Numbered from the stretch's first letter, positions 46,379-55,027 are shown. The stretch is 64,000 nucleotides of DNA from Bacteroidota bacterium (GCA_016706595.1 JADJJH010000007.1:248001-312000); one strand, 5' to 3'. The notes: generated from the sequence alone by a model not told the origin. Program-made: numbers and translations.

Positions 46379-46406
46379 TAGGCAACAGACTTTGAAAGTT
46401 TGCCTA
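46379..46406. promoter_or_regulatory. Inverted repeat upstream of crcB
   Basis: TAGGCAA and TTGCCTA are 14 bases apart and end 19 bases before the crcB ATG. It could be an operator or an mRNA leader hairpin. I do not see the conserved features of the fluoride riboswitch. Confidence 0.4.
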
Positions 46407-46425
46407 TGAAAACTATTTTTACTTG

Positions 46426-46800
46426 ATGCAAAATGGCTTATGGGTTTTTATTGGTGGTGGATTAGGTAGTTTACTTCGGTATGTAATTTCGGTATGGATG
46501 CCTTCACAAAATCAACATTTTCCATGGGCTACTTTTATGGTTAATATATTGGGTTCGTGTTTTATCGGATATCTTATGGCTACTTTAGCTCAACATTCAA
46601 ATCAAAGTGCTGCATACCGCGCCTTACCTTTTTTATTAGTAACCGGTTTTTGTGGTGGCTTTACAACCTTCTCTACTTTTAGTTTCGAAAATATTCGCTT
46701 GCTCCAAAATCATCAATACCTTTTAAGTGCAGTGTATATTTTGGCCTCGTTATTACTTTGTTTAGGTGCTACTGCATTGGGTTATTTTGTTGGAAAGTAA
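46426..46800 (+). CDS. crcB: Fluoride channel CrcB/Fluc
   Basis: Small dual-topology fluoride exporter, working as a dimer in the inner membrane. The 124-residue protein has four helices and the family motifs GGGLGSLLRY, FMVNILGSCFIGY and GFCGGFTTFSTFSFE, including the Phe/Thr residues lining the pore. A TTG at 46423 opens the frame one codon earlier, but ATG 46426 is the more likely start. It is a single gene, so the channel would be a homodimer. Confidence 0.94.
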   Translation: MQNGLWVFIGGGLGSLLRYVISVWMPSQNQHFPWATFMVNILGSCFIGYLMATLAQHSNQSAAYRALPFLLVTGFCGGFTTFSTFSFENIRLLQNHQYLLSAVYILASLLLCLGATALGYFVGK

Positions 46801-46814
46801 TTGTGATTTTTTGG

Positions 46815-46941
46815 GCGGCAGGCAGGCCTGTTTATCGAACAGACAAGCTTGCGGCTCATATGCCAACTTGTTTTATAATAATTGTAGTCATTTTTTAGTT
46901 TACTTATAAACAAGTTGGGGTACCACCATAATCCTTGCCGC
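46815..46941 (-). repeat. Structured intergenic repeat, family 2 copy 2
   Basis: Read on the minus strand it begins GCGGCAAGGAT and ends TGCCGC, so the ends pair. It contains GGTGGTACCCC and CATATGAGCCGCAAGC, equivalent to blocks in the copy at 35408-35506. The central stem pairs CCAACTTGTTTATAA with TTATAAAACAAGTTGG, a sequence unrelated to the other copy's central stem. The minus-strand frame that crosses it is not a gene. Confidence 0.8.
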
Positions 46942-47060
46942 GGCGCTACACATTGAAAATATTTATCTCTGCAATACCACCTATTAAAAAAAAGTTTCAT
47001 CTTCACTAATGTTTCAATAAGTCTGAACGTCATACTTAAACGCAACTAACTATTTATTCT

Positions 47061-47744
47061 ATGCATAAAGTCTTTCAATGCCTATTGCTTATCACGCTTT
47101 TTAGCAGTTTTTCAGCTCAAGCAGCCTTTGAGCAAAGTGAACCTAAGCATAAAGGTCTTATTACATCGCATCAAATTGGTATTAATATTGCCCCTTTTGT
47201 TGATCGATTTTTAAAATTTAATAATACTACTAATAATATTGTAGTGCCCTACTTGTTTTCGTATCGTATGCAATTGAAGCAACGTTCGGTAATTCGTTTG
47301 GGATTAGGCGTCGATATGCAAAATGATGAAATTAATAGTTCATCTGCCTCAAATCCTCGTACCATGAAATCTAATTCTTTAAATATTGGGTTAGGGTACG
47401 AATATTACCTACTAAACTTACATCGCTGGAAAGCCGGCGCCGGTATACAAGGTTTTATTCAAAAAGTAAATACAAATTCAAAAGAAACCGATTTTCAGGG
47501 TAACCAATTTATTTTAAATAATGAAGCCTTTACTTGGGGTGCAGGTCCAGCATTGTCCATTCAATATTTTATAAGTAAAAATGTTTGCTTAGGTACCGAA
47601 GGTGCAATGTATTTTTCTACATCAAAAAGTGAAAATGAAACGCGTGTTACCGGAAATTTCCCGCAATACACTTACGAGAAATCAAGTTCAACAAATATTA
47701 GTCCGCAATTTCCAATATCTTTATTCATCAATTTTAATTTCTAG
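47061..47744 (+). CDS. Predicted outer-membrane beta-barrel protein
   Basis: A 227-residue protein with a signal peptide (LLITLFSSFSAQAAF, cleavage near residue 21) and alternating amphipathic strands with Gly/aromatic patterns (RLGLGVDMQ, NIGLGYEYYLLNL, WGAGPALSIQYF). It ends FPISLFINFNF; a terminal Phe is typical of barrel proteins inserted by BAM. No specific family was recognised. It is followed after three bases by a di-heme peroxidase gene, probably in the same transcript. Confidence 0.7.
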   Translation: MHKVFQCLLLITLFSSFSAQAAFEQSEPKHKGLITSHQIGINIAPFVDRFLKFNNTTNNIVVPYLFSYRMQLKQRSVIRLGLGVDMQNDEINSSSASNPRTMKSNSLNIGLGYEYYLLNLHRWKAGAGIQGFIQKVNTNSKETDFQGNQFILNNEAFTWGAGPALSIQYFISKNVCLGTEGAMYFSTSKSENETRVTGNFPQYTYEKSSSTNISPQFPISLFINFNF

Positions 47745-47747
47745 GTT

Positions 47748-48950
47748 ATGAAAAAATTAATAGTAGCTTCTGTAATTATTACTTGTTTAATAATAGCAGC
47801 ATGTAATAAAATTAAACCTCAATCTGAATCATTTTTAAATGAAACGCCCACTTTACCTGCAACGGTGTACGATTATAAAACCAGAACCGAGCAATTACCT
47901 ACTAATTTCAATCCATCAGTAACACCCATTAATAATGATATAGCGACTTTAGGGAGGGTATTATTTTACGAACGAAAGCTATCTGCAAATAATACAGTTT
48001 CTTGTGGTACTTGTCATCAACAAAGTAAAGCCTTTGCCGATGGATTAGCTTCGAGTGCCGGTTTAGCCATGGGTAAAACACCTCGTAATTCACCTACCAT
48101 TTGTAATATTAATAGACAAACTCGTTTCTTTTGGGATGGTCGAGAAGATACTTTAGTGAATATGGTATTGAAACCAATTGGTAACCATATTGAAATGGGT
48201 ATTGCCGATATTAATACCATAGTGCCCAAAGTACAAAGCCTTGATTATTACAAACCATTATTTACCAAAGCCTTTGGCGATGAAGCGGTGACTAAAACCA
48301 GAATTGCACTTGCTTTACAAGAGTTTGTAGGCAGTATAGTCTCGTTCGAAAGCAAACAAGATCGTGAAAGCAACATGATAAGTTTTGCCGATATTTATAC
48401 GGTTGATGAACGTGTAGGTCGACAACTATTTATGGTTTCCTTGCCTTGTGCTTCTTGTCATACCGGTGATAATTTTGTATTCGGCTGGGCAGGCACCCAA
48501 TTTCAAAACATTGGTTTAGAGGAACATTACACCGATAAAGGTGCAACCTTTATGAATAGCCCGGGACAATTTGAAATGGAAGGATTTTTTAAAGTACCTA
48601 CTTTACGCAATATCGCGCTCACTGCACCTTATATGCATGATGGACGATTTAAAACATTAGAAGAAGTGATAGATTTTTATACGCAGAATATTCAAGCTCA
48701 TCCTCAGTTAAGTGGTCATTTGCAATCCGGACTTTGGGGAGGCGGTATCTTCTTCCCAAGTTTCCCTGGCGACCCTGATATTGAGCAATTGGCAAAAGTT
48801 GAATCGAATGCACAAGCCGGAAAGTTTGGTGAACCTTTACGTTTTGCGTTGAATGCCTATCAAAAGAAATGTTTAGTAGCTTACTTGAAAACATTTACGG
48901 ATTCGAAAATGATTACTGAGCCAATGTATTCAGATCCGTTTAGAAAGTAG
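47748..48950 (+). CDS. Di-heme cytochrome c peroxidase family lipoprotein
   Basis: A 400-residue protein with a lipoprotein signal (IITCLIIAAC, Cys near residue 19). Two heme c sites are SCGTCHQQ (about residues 86-90) and PCASCHTG (about 240-244). The peroxidase/MauG-like blocks LGRVLFYERKLSANNTVSC, TRFFWDGRED and RNIALTAPYMHDGRF are all present. In this family the enzymes reduce H2O2 or modify proteins at the outer membrane or in the periplasm; which one applies is not decidable here. The stop is followed immediately by a structured repeat. Confidence 0.88.
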   Translation: MKKLIVASVIITCLIIAACNKIKPQSESFLNETPTLPATVYDYKTRTEQLPTNFNPSVTPINNDIATLGRVLFYERKLSANNTVSCGTCHQQSKAFADGLASSAGLAMGKTPRNSPTICNINRQTRFFWDGREDTLVNMVLKPIGNHIEMGIADINTIVPKVQSLDYYKPLFTKAFGDEAVTKTRIALALQEFVGSIVSFESKQDRESNMISFADIYTVDERVGRQLFMVSLPCASCHTGDNFVFGWAGTQFQNIGLEEHYTDKGATFMNSPGQFEMEGFFKVPTLRNIALTAPYMHDGRFKTLEEVIDFYTQNIQAHPQLSGHLQSGLWGGGIFFPSFPGDPDIEQLAKVESNAQAGKFGEPLRFALNAYQKKCLVAYLKTFTDSKMITEPMYSDPFRK

Positions 48951-48951
48951 T

Positions 48952-49070
48952 GCACCTCTAAAAACCTTTGATGCTTCGTTATTCAAATTTTGTAAAGCCT
49001 TTATTTACATGAGTAAACGCTGTCTTTCCAAAATTTAAATGCCTCGCCTGAAAGATTTTTAGTGATGCAC
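48952..49070 (+). repeat. Structured 3'-UTR repeat, family 3 copy 2
   Basis: Starts GTGCACCTCTAAAAACC one base after the peroxidase stop and ends with GATTTTTAGTGATGCAC. Conserved with the recA-adjacent copy are GATGCTTCGTTATTC, the TTTAC/GTAAA hairpin (loop ATGA instead of CATA) and AATGCCTCGCCTGA. The end stem pairs AAAAACCTTT with AAAGATTTTT; two C-G pairs of the other copy are T-A pairs here. Confidence 0.8.
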
Positions 49071-49084
49071 ATGAGTAATCTTTA

Positions 49085-49180
49085 AGGTAAGCATTCCTAT
49101 CAATTTCGTTATTCAAATTTTTTATAATCTCCCTTTTCCTATTAGTAAAGGAAGTATAGACATCCTTCAAATTAAGTCAA
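49085..49180 (+). repeat. Degenerate family 3 repeat, copy 3
   Basis: TTTCGTTATTCAAATTTT matches copy 2 almost exactly. It is followed by a related hairpin region TTCCTATTAGTAAAGGAA and then CTTCAAATTAAG. The outer stem is not preserved. It lies directly behind copy 2, so it could be an eroded tandem duplicate. Confidence 0.55.
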
Positions 49181-49220
49181 AGTGAATCCTTTTCATAATC
49201 GTATTAAATATTGTATCCAT

Positions 49221-49228
49221 TAACTTTG
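49221..49228 (+). promoter_or_regulatory. TAACTTTG -7 box of ppa
   Basis: TAACTTTG lies 19 bases upstream of the ppa ATG at 49248. Confidence 0.5.
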
Positions 49229-49247
49229 TCGACTTAATGTATAAAGT

Positions 49248-49790
49248 ATGAAGTCGCACCCATGGCATGATGTTGATCCAATAACGAATTCACTTGAAAG
49301 TTTTCAAGCCATTATTGAAATTAGCAGAGGAAGCAAAGCAAAGTATGAAGTAGATAAAGCCAGTGGTTTATTACGTTTAGATAGAGTGTTACATGCTTCT
49401 TTTACCTATCCGATTAATTATGGTTTTATTCCGCAAACCTATGCCGGTGATGGCGACCCATTAGATATTTTGGTGCTATCGCAAATTGATATTGAGCCAT
49501 TAAGTATCGTAACGGCGAATGTCATTGGTGTTTTACGAATGATTGATAAAGGCGTGGATGATAAAATAATTTCGGTTTGTACCCATGATGTTGCTGTGAA
49601 TCAGATTTCATCGTTACACGACTTGCCTCAATATTTAAAAGCAGAGATTCAACATTTTTTTGAACAATATAAAAAGCTCGAGCATAGTGATGTAGTGGTT
49701 GAAGAGTGGTTTGGGAAAGAAGAAGCTATTAAAATTATTCAACAGAACTTGCAAGATTATCGTGAACAGATAGCACCGACCTTAGTATAA
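49248..49790 (+). CDS. ppa: Inorganic pyrophosphatase (family I)
   Basis: Hydrolyses pyrophosphate from biosynthetic reactions. Length 180 residues. The family I signature is DGDPLDILVL near residue 65; YPINYGFIPQTYAGDGDP carries the metal-binding acidic residues, and EISRGSKAKYE is the N-terminal substrate-binding strand. Soluble, normally a homohexamer or homotrimer-of-dimers. It stands alone and converges with the hydrolase. Confidence 0.96.
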   Translation: MKSHPWHDVDPITNSLESFQAIIEISRGSKAKYEVDKASGLLRLDRVLHASFTYPINYGFIPQTYAGDGDPLDILVLSQIDIEPLSIVTANVIGVLRMIDKGVDDKIISVCTHDVAVNQISSLHDLPQYLKAEIQHFFEQYKKLEHSDVVVEEWFGKEEAIKIIQQNLQDYREQIAPTLV

Positions 49791-49868
49791 TCAAACTCAG
49801 TGCCCCACAAAAAAATTATAGCATGATGAATTATCATGGGGGCAAATAATAATCTATAAGTATTTATA

Positions 49869-50717
49869 TCATTTTAAGGCAAACGATTTCATGGCGTTTA
49901 CAATTTCATGAGCTCCTTTTCCATACAGCATCGTTTGATGATTACCCGGAATTTCATGATAACTTGCTTGTTGCATTTTAGCTAAAATTTCTTTGGCTTT
50001 AAAAGTGGGTAGCAAAGGTTGATTTAGTGTATAATCGTCGATAGCCACCATCATTACCGAAGCTTGTTTCATTTCTTTGAAACAAGTTTCCCAATCGGTT
50101 TCTGAAACGGCCTTTGCAATTTGAATAATATCGGCTAAGTTGCTTCGGGGTTCAACACTACCGTCTTCGGCATGAGCAATATCTGCTTTATAGTAAGTTA
50201 GCATAGCCTCATCCCAGAAATGCAAGTAGGGTGCTTTTTTTACTTCTTCAATAAAAACATTGAAGTTCTCATAGCGTTTATCGATTCGACCTAAAGCTGC
50301 TGCTAACATTTGGGGCGTATTAGGATTCATTTCAGGTGCAGCATCTAATATGATTGTTTTACTTACCCGATCAGGAAAGTGATAAGCTAGATAGGTTGAT
50401 AATAACCCTCCGAATGAATGTCCGCCTAAAATGATATTATCAATTTCAAGTTCATCTAATAAACCAATAACATCTAAAGCATGCTCACGAATACTATAGG
50501 CAAAGGCAGGTTTAGTGCTCAGTCCGCGACCACGTTGATCGATGCTAATCACCGAAAAGTGATCAGTTAAACCTGCGTTTACTAATCCTTGAAAGGCGAA
50601 TGCATTGGCCGTTAAACCATGTAATAATAATATTTTTGGCAGTTCATTTTCATACGCGATATAATGTAAATCGATTTTATTGACCGGTGCAAATGCATCT
50701 TTAAATGTGTGTTTCAT
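49869..50717 (-). CDS. Alpha/beta hydrolase
   Basis: A 282-residue alpha/beta-fold hydrolase. The nucleophile elbow is GGHSFGG (Ser near residue 96), the oxyanion region is LLLHGLTANAFAFQ, and the probable catalytic His is in IPGNHQTM near the C-terminus. The frame is open back to 50750, overlapping the SDR gene, but ATG 50717 is preferred: it gives MKHTFKDAF and lies seven bases after the SDR stop. The pairing with a 3-hydroxybutyrate dehydrogenase-like SDR suggests an ester- or lactone-hydrolase feeding that enzyme; the substrate is not known. Confidence 0.85.
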   Translation of the reverse strand: MKHTFKDAFAPVNKIDLHYIAYENELPKILLLHGLTANAFAFQGLVNAGLTDHFSVISIDQRGRGLSTKPAFAYSIREHALDVIGLLDELEIDNIILGGHSFGGLLSTYLAYHFPDRVSKTIILDAAPEMNPNTPQMLAAALGRIDKRYENFNVFIEEVKKAPYLHFWDEAMLTYYKADIAHAEDGSVEPRSNLADIIQIAKAVSETDWETCFKEMKQASVMMVAIDDYTLNQPLLPTFKAKEILAKMQQASYHEIPGNHQTMLYGKGAHEIVNAMKSFALK

Positions 50718-50724
50718 AATTATG

Positions 50725-51495
50725 TTATTCTGCAGTCCAGCCGCCATCAATCGGAAATGAGGCGCCTGTAATAGTTCGTGAGGAATCTTGTGCTATAAAC
50801 CATGCCAGTTCGGCAATCACATCAATATTGATAAATTCTTTTATTGGTTGTTTCCCTAACATCACATTTTTTATTACTTCATCGCGACTTATGCCATGTG
50901 CTTTCATTTGATTTTCAATTTGATTTTCAACAATAGGGGTATGCACATAGCCCGGACAAATTGCATTGCAGGTAATGCCAAGAGGTGCTCCTTCAAGTGC
51001 AATGGCTTTTGTAAATCCTATCATTGCATGTTTAGAGGCTATATAAGCACTTTTAAATGGAGAGGCTGTAAAACCATGTGCTGAGGCGATGTTGATGATA
51101 CGTCCAAATTGTTTTTGTTTCATCGAATGCCAAACGGCTTTGGTAAGAATAAATGCGGAGCTTAGATTAATATTGATAATATCATCCCATTTTTCTTCAG
51201 GAAAATCTTCAACAGGCGAAACAAATTGTATACCTGCATTATTAATTAAAATGTCGATACTGCCAAATGTTTCAATTGATTTGGCAATCATTGCTTTGGT
51301 AGCTAGCCTATCTAATAAGTTAACCGGGAAAAAGAGATGCTTAATTTTATATTCATCTGCAATGGTCTGCGCTATTTCGGCACCGTTATTTTCTAATCCG
51401 TTAAATATAACATGACAACCTTTTGAGGCAAATAAGGTAGCTATAGCTTTGCCAATTCCACTTGTACTGCCGGTAATAAGAACTGTTTTTATCAT
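50725..51495 (-). CDS. 3-hydroxybutyrate dehydrogenase-like SDR
   Basis: A 256-residue short-chain dehydrogenase. Motifs: TGSTSGIGKA (NAD(P) binding, residues 8-17), NNAG near 88, and catalytic Ser in NIASAHGF with YIASK (Tyr and Lys) near 156-160. The ASAHG, VHTPIVENQI and GITCNAICPGYV blocks resemble D-3-hydroxybutyrate dehydrogenases, which interconvert 3-hydroxybutyrate and acetoacetate. Other SDR substrates are possible. It forms an operon with the alpha/beta hydrolase seven bases downstream. Confidence 0.85.
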   Translation of the reverse strand: MIKTVLITGSTSGIGKAIATLFASKGCHVIFNGLENNGAEIAQTIADEYKIKHLFFPVNLLDRLATKAMIAKSIETFGSIDILINNAGIQFVSPVEDFPEEKWDDIININLSSAFILTKAVWHSMKQKQFGRIINIASAHGFTASPFKSAYIASKHAMIGFTKAIALEGAPLGITCNAICPGYVHTPIVENQIENQMKAHGISRDEVIKNVMLGKQPIKEFINIDVIAELAWFIAQDSSRTITGASFPIDGGWTAE

Positions 51496-51599
51496 GATTC
51501 AATTTTCGTTGGGCAAGCTACATCACAATTACGAATTACGACATCTAAGCGGTTGACATTCGATATACTTGGCATTTTAGTGAATTATGAAACTACGTT

Positions 51600-52937
51600 T
51601 TATCTGCCAATATAATTTTGTGGTGTAATTCTTTTCAATTCGTTTTTAATAGACGCACTTACTTGCAAACGATCGATAAATTGATGCATTACATTTTTGT
51701 CGATTTTATCGGCACCTCGGGTAAGTTCTTTTAAGGCCTCATAAGGTTTGGGGTATTTCTCACGACGTAAAATGGTTTGTATAGCTTCGGATACTACGGC
51801 CCAATTATTTTCCAAATCGGCATCCATTTTTGCTTCGTTTACAATCAACTTATTCATTCCTATAGTAAGCGATGTAAAGGCAAGAATCGTATGGGCAAAG
51901 GGTACACCTATATTTCGCAGAACAGTAGAGTCGGTAAGGTCGCGTTGCAAACGTGAAACGGGTAGTTTGGCTGAAAGATGCTCAAAGAGTGCATTGGCAA
52001 TACCTAAATTTCCTTCGGCATTTTCAAAATCAATAGGGTTAACTTTATGGGGCATGGCCGAACTCCCTACTTCGTTCTTACTCACTTTTTGTTTAAAGTA
52101 ATCCATACTGATATAGGTCCATATATCGCGACTAAAATCGAGTAAGATGGTGTTGATACGTTTTAAATTATCGAACTGCGCAGCTAATGAATCGTAATGC
52201 TCAATTTGGGTAGTGAATTGCATACGTTGCAAACCCAATTGCTTATTAATAAATGTATTGGCAAATTTCTTCCAATCTGTTTTTGGATAAGCAACGTAAT
52301 GTGCATTAAAATTTCCGGTAGCGCCACCAAATTTTGCAGCAAACGGAATGCTATGTAAAAGTTTTACTTGATTTTCAAGACGTTCAACAAAAACCATCAT
52401 CTCTTTACCAAGTGAGGTAGGAGAAGCCGCTTGACCGTGCGTACGAGCCAACAAAGGAATTTTTTTCCAAGAGTCGGCAAAGGATGTCAATTGAGAAATG
52501 ATGTTTTGTAAAAAAGGCAGGTATTCATTTTGTAAAGCGTCTTTCCATAATAATGGGATTGATGTATTGTTAATATCCTGGGATGTAAGTCCGAAGTGCA
52601 CCCACTCTTGCTGTTTTTCTAATTTCAGGCCTTGCATTTTCTCTTTCAAAAAATATTCAACGGCTTTTACGTCATGATTGGTGATTTTTTCGATGTCTTT
52701 CACCTTTTGTGCATCTTGGTATGAGAAATCGGTGGCTACTTTACGCAAGGCTTTGAGTTGTTTTGCGTTTAAAACAAAGAATTTATGCTCGCTCAAGGCG
52801 ATAAAATATTCAAGCTCAACGTGCACTCGATATTTGATTAAAGCGTATTCAGAGAAATAATTAGAGAGTTTTGCGAGTTGATTTTGGTAGCGCCCATCGA
52901 TAGGAGATACCGCTAGCAGGGTATTTGTAGCTGACAT
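51600..52937 (-). CDS. purB: Adenylosuccinate lyase
   Basis: Catalyses two fumarate-releasing steps in purine synthesis (SAICAR and adenylosuccinate cleavage). Length 445 residues. The lyase signature is GSSAMPHKVNPIDFEN near residue 290, with LLARTHGQAASPTSLGKEM and VEYFLKEKM blocks upstream. The variant with IDFENAEGN belongs to the E. coli-like PurB branch. A TAGATTTG box lies 17 bases before the ATG, divergent from the mqnA promoter. Confidence 0.97.
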   Translation of the reverse strand: MSATNTLLAVSPIDGRYQNQLAKLSNYFSEYALIKYRVHVELEYFIALSEHKFFVLNAKQLKALRKVATDFSYQDAQKVKDIEKITNHDVKAVEYFLKEKMQGLKLEKQQEWVHFGLTSQDINNTSIPLLWKDALQNEYLPFLQNIISQLTSFADSWKKIPLLARTHGQAASPTSLGKEMMVFVERLENQVKLLHSIPFAAKFGGATGNFNAHYVAYPKTDWKKFANTFINKQLGLQRMQFTTQIEHYDSLAAQFDNLKRINTILLDFSRDIWTYISMDYFKQKVSKNEVGSSAMPHKVNPIDFENAEGNLGIANALFEHLSAKLPVSRLQRDLTDSTVLRNIGVPFAHTILAFTSLTIGMNKLIVNEAKMDADLENNWAVVSEAIQTILRREKYPKPYEALKELTRGADKIDKNVMHQFIDRLQVSASIKNELKRITPQNYIGR

Positions 52938-52954
52938 AAAAAATAATTAGGGTG

Positions 52955-52962
52955 CAAATCTA
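52955..52962 (-). promoter_or_regulatory. TAGATTTG -7 box of purB
   Basis: The minus strand reads TAGATTTG 17 bases before the purB ATG. It is 21 bases from the divergent mqnA box. Confidence 0.45.
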
Positions 52963-52983
52963 AGCAATGAAGGGTGTTGCACA

Positions 52984-52991
52984 TATATTTG
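52984..52991 (+). promoter_or_regulatory. TATATTTG -7 box of mqnA, 9 nt from ATG
   Basis: TATATTTG is followed by nine bases and the ATG at 53001. It supports that start over the longer frame from 52974, which would begin upstream of the box. Confidence 0.55.
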
Positions 52992-53000
52992 CAGCCGATT

Positions 53001-53744
53001 ATGCAAAAAAAGATTCGTGTAGGTGCTGTTAGTTACTTAAATACCAAACCTCTTATTTACGGCTTCTCTAAGGGCATGATGAAGGATGAAATTGAATTGA
53101 TTCTTGATTACCCCTCTAAGTTGGCTACTTTATTACAAAAAAATAAATTAGATATTGCCTTATTACCGGTGGCTTCTATACCAAATATTAACGACGCTCA
53201 GGTTTTTAGTAAATACTGTATTGCGTCCGACAAAATGGTAGCTTCTGTGGCCTTGTTTAGTCATGTGCCTATTGAAGAAATACAAGAAGTATACCTCGAT
53301 TACCAATCTCGTACGAGTGTCGCATTATTTAGAATTTTGATGCGTGATTACTGGCATATTCGACCTTCATTACTTGAAGCAGGTGAAGATTATGTATCAA
53401 AAATAAGTGGTAAGTCGGCCGGTATCATTATTGGCGATCGTGCACTTGAGCAACGAAGTAAATTTCCGTATGTATATGATTTGTCTGAAGCCTGGCAATC
53501 GCATACTCAACTACCTTTTGTATTTGCAACTTGGGTGAGCAATAAAGAATTGAGTGCCGATTTTATTGAAAAATTTGATCAAGCAAATGATGTAGGATTG
53601 CATCATATAGATGATATTATTTCATCAACTGAGTTTTCATCTTACGATCTGACAACCTATTATAACGAGAATATTAAATACGAATTGGATGAAGAAAGGC
53701 GAAATGGGATGCAGTTTTTTTTAAAGATGATGCAACAATTGTAG
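53001..53744 (+). CDS. mqnA: Chorismate dehydratase (futalosine menaquinone pathway)
   Basis: Converts chorismate to 3-enolpyruvylbenzoate, the first step of the futalosine route to menaquinone. The 247-residue protein has the periplasmic-binding-protein-like fold and the family opening IRVGAVSYLNTKPLIYG; SKYCIASDKMVASVALFS and ISGKSAGIIIGDRAL are conserved blocks. The start at 53001 gives MQKKIRVGAV. The presence of mqnA indicates that this organism makes menaquinone by the alternative pathway rather than the classic men genes; mqnB-D are not in the window. Confidence 0.93.
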   Translation: MQKKIRVGAVSYLNTKPLIYGFSKGMMKDEIELILDYPSKLATLLQKNKLDIALLPVASIPNINDAQVFSKYCIASDKMVASVALFSHVPIEEIQEVYLDYQSRTSVALFRILMRDYWHIRPSLLEAGEDYVSKISGKSAGIIIGDRALEQRSKFPYVYDLSEAWQSHTQLPFVFATWVSNKELSADFIEKFDQANDVGLHHIDDIISSTEFSSYDLTTYYNENIKYELDEERRNGMQFFLKMMQQL

Positions 53745-53775
53745 TTACTATTAGTAGGAAAACCAAGCGTAAAGT

Positions 53776-54657
53776 TTAATCATGCGGTTCAATATGAATG
53801 AGTACATGCCCTAACTCAGGTATTTTTACTCGTAACGAATCTTTTAGTACATGTGCAATCGCATGTCCTTCTGTAACACTGATTTGTCCGTTTACGATGG
53901 CATGTAAATCAACATGATATTTCATGCCGGCTTTTCGAATAAAACATTTTTCGGTCGCCATTACGCCGGGTACTTCAACAGCTACTTGCCGGATATGCTC
54001 AATTAAATCATCATACAAATGTTCATCCATAATTTCACCAAGTGCCGGTCTAAAAATAAGATAGCTATTATACAAAATAAATCCCGATGCCAGTAAGGCA
54101 GCCCAATCATCGGCGGCCTCATATCCTTTGCCTAAAAGCAAGGCAATAGAAATGCCAATAAAGGCAGCTAATGAAGTAATTGCATCGCTTCGATGATGCC
54201 ATGCATCGGCTTGTAAAGATGAACTATTGGTTTCTTTACTTCGCTTAAGCACCCATCGATACGAAATTTCTTTCCAAATTATTATTGCTCCTAAAATAAG
54301 TAAGGTATAAGCTTTAGGTAATTCATGGGGTGTTCGAATATGTTGTATGCTTTCATAAGCAATAACAAGCGCTGAGGTAGTGAGAAAAGCAACTACTAAA
54401 AAGGTAATTAAAGGTTCGGCACGGCCATGACCATACGGATGATTTTTATCTGCCGGTCGGTTTGCATATTTAATGCCAAACAACACTAAAATCGATGAAA
54501 AGATATCAGTAGTTGATTCAATGGCATCGGCAATAAGTGCATACGAATTGCCAAAAAATCCGGCAAGCCATTTTATGAGTGCCAACACAAAGTTACCGGC
54601 TATACTAAAATAGGTAGTTTGTATTGCTTTTTGTTCTTGTGTTTTTGAATGAGGCAT
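53776..54657 (-). CDS. Cation diffusion facilitator transporter
   Basis: A 293-residue CDF protein that would export Zn2+ or a related divalent metal by proton exchange. Six helices (about residues 12-205) carry the metal-site motifs SYALIADAIESTTD (helix 2) and LQADAWHHRSDAIT (helix 5, HxxxD). The C-terminal cytoplasmic domain begins near residue 210 and ends VLIHIEPHD. The helix 2 residue pattern is DxxxD-like rather than HxxxD, so substrate may differ from the zinc-specific type; this cannot be settled by eye. Confidence 0.92.
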   Translation of the reverse strand: MPHSKTQEQKAIQTTYFSIAGNFVLALIKWLAGFFGNSYALIADAIESTTDIFSSILVLFGIKYANRPADKNHPYGHGRAEPLITFLVVAFLTTSALVIAYESIQHIRTPHELPKAYTLLILGAIIIWKEISYRWVLKRSKETNSSSLQADAWHHRSDAITSLAAFIGISIALLLGKGYEAADDWAALLASGFILYNSYLIFRPALGEIMDEHLYDDLIEHIRQVAVEVPGVMATEKCFIRKAGMKYHVDLHAIVNGQISVTEGHAIAHVLKDSLRVKIPELGHVLIHIEPHD

Positions 54658-54659
54658 GA

Positions 54660-55027
54660 TGAATATTAGCGCGTCCGAAATTATTCAATTATCGGATAGA
54701 AAAGGAAGAGATGAGCAAGTAGTTTAGGAATAGGTGAAAATATTTCTAAGATTTTTGCTCTTCTAAGTATTTGTGTTGCTTAAAGTAGCAAGGATAAACG
54801 CTACAATAAAATTGGAATATTAAATAGACATATTTCATAGTTACAGGAAACCACCTAAACACAACACTCAGCTTAAAGAAAGGACATGATTATAACTGAT
54901 AATGCAAAATTGAATTAACCTTCAGAATGTTAAAGCTATATTAGATTGAAACCATTTTTTAATTTTAGGATTCAAAATAAGTATCATAAAAAAAATACCT
55001 TTTAACGGGTGTAATTATATTTTGTTA
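54660..55027. other. Intergenic, no gene seen
   Basis: AT-rich sequence between the CDF gene and the interrupted pseudogene. GTAGCAAGGATAAACGCTAC at about 54786 resembles the opening of the family 2 structured repeat and can itself form a short hairpin, but the rest of that element is missing. Confidence 0.45.

Noticed and set aside
46287..46425. Fluoride riboswitch upstream of crcB
   Set aside because: I could not identify its conserved stem and pseudoknot elements by eye; only a simple inverted repeat is evident.
46782..47045. 87-codon minus-strand frame after crcB
   Set aside because: It overlaps the end of crcB and runs across the family 2 structured repeat; no protein-like features.
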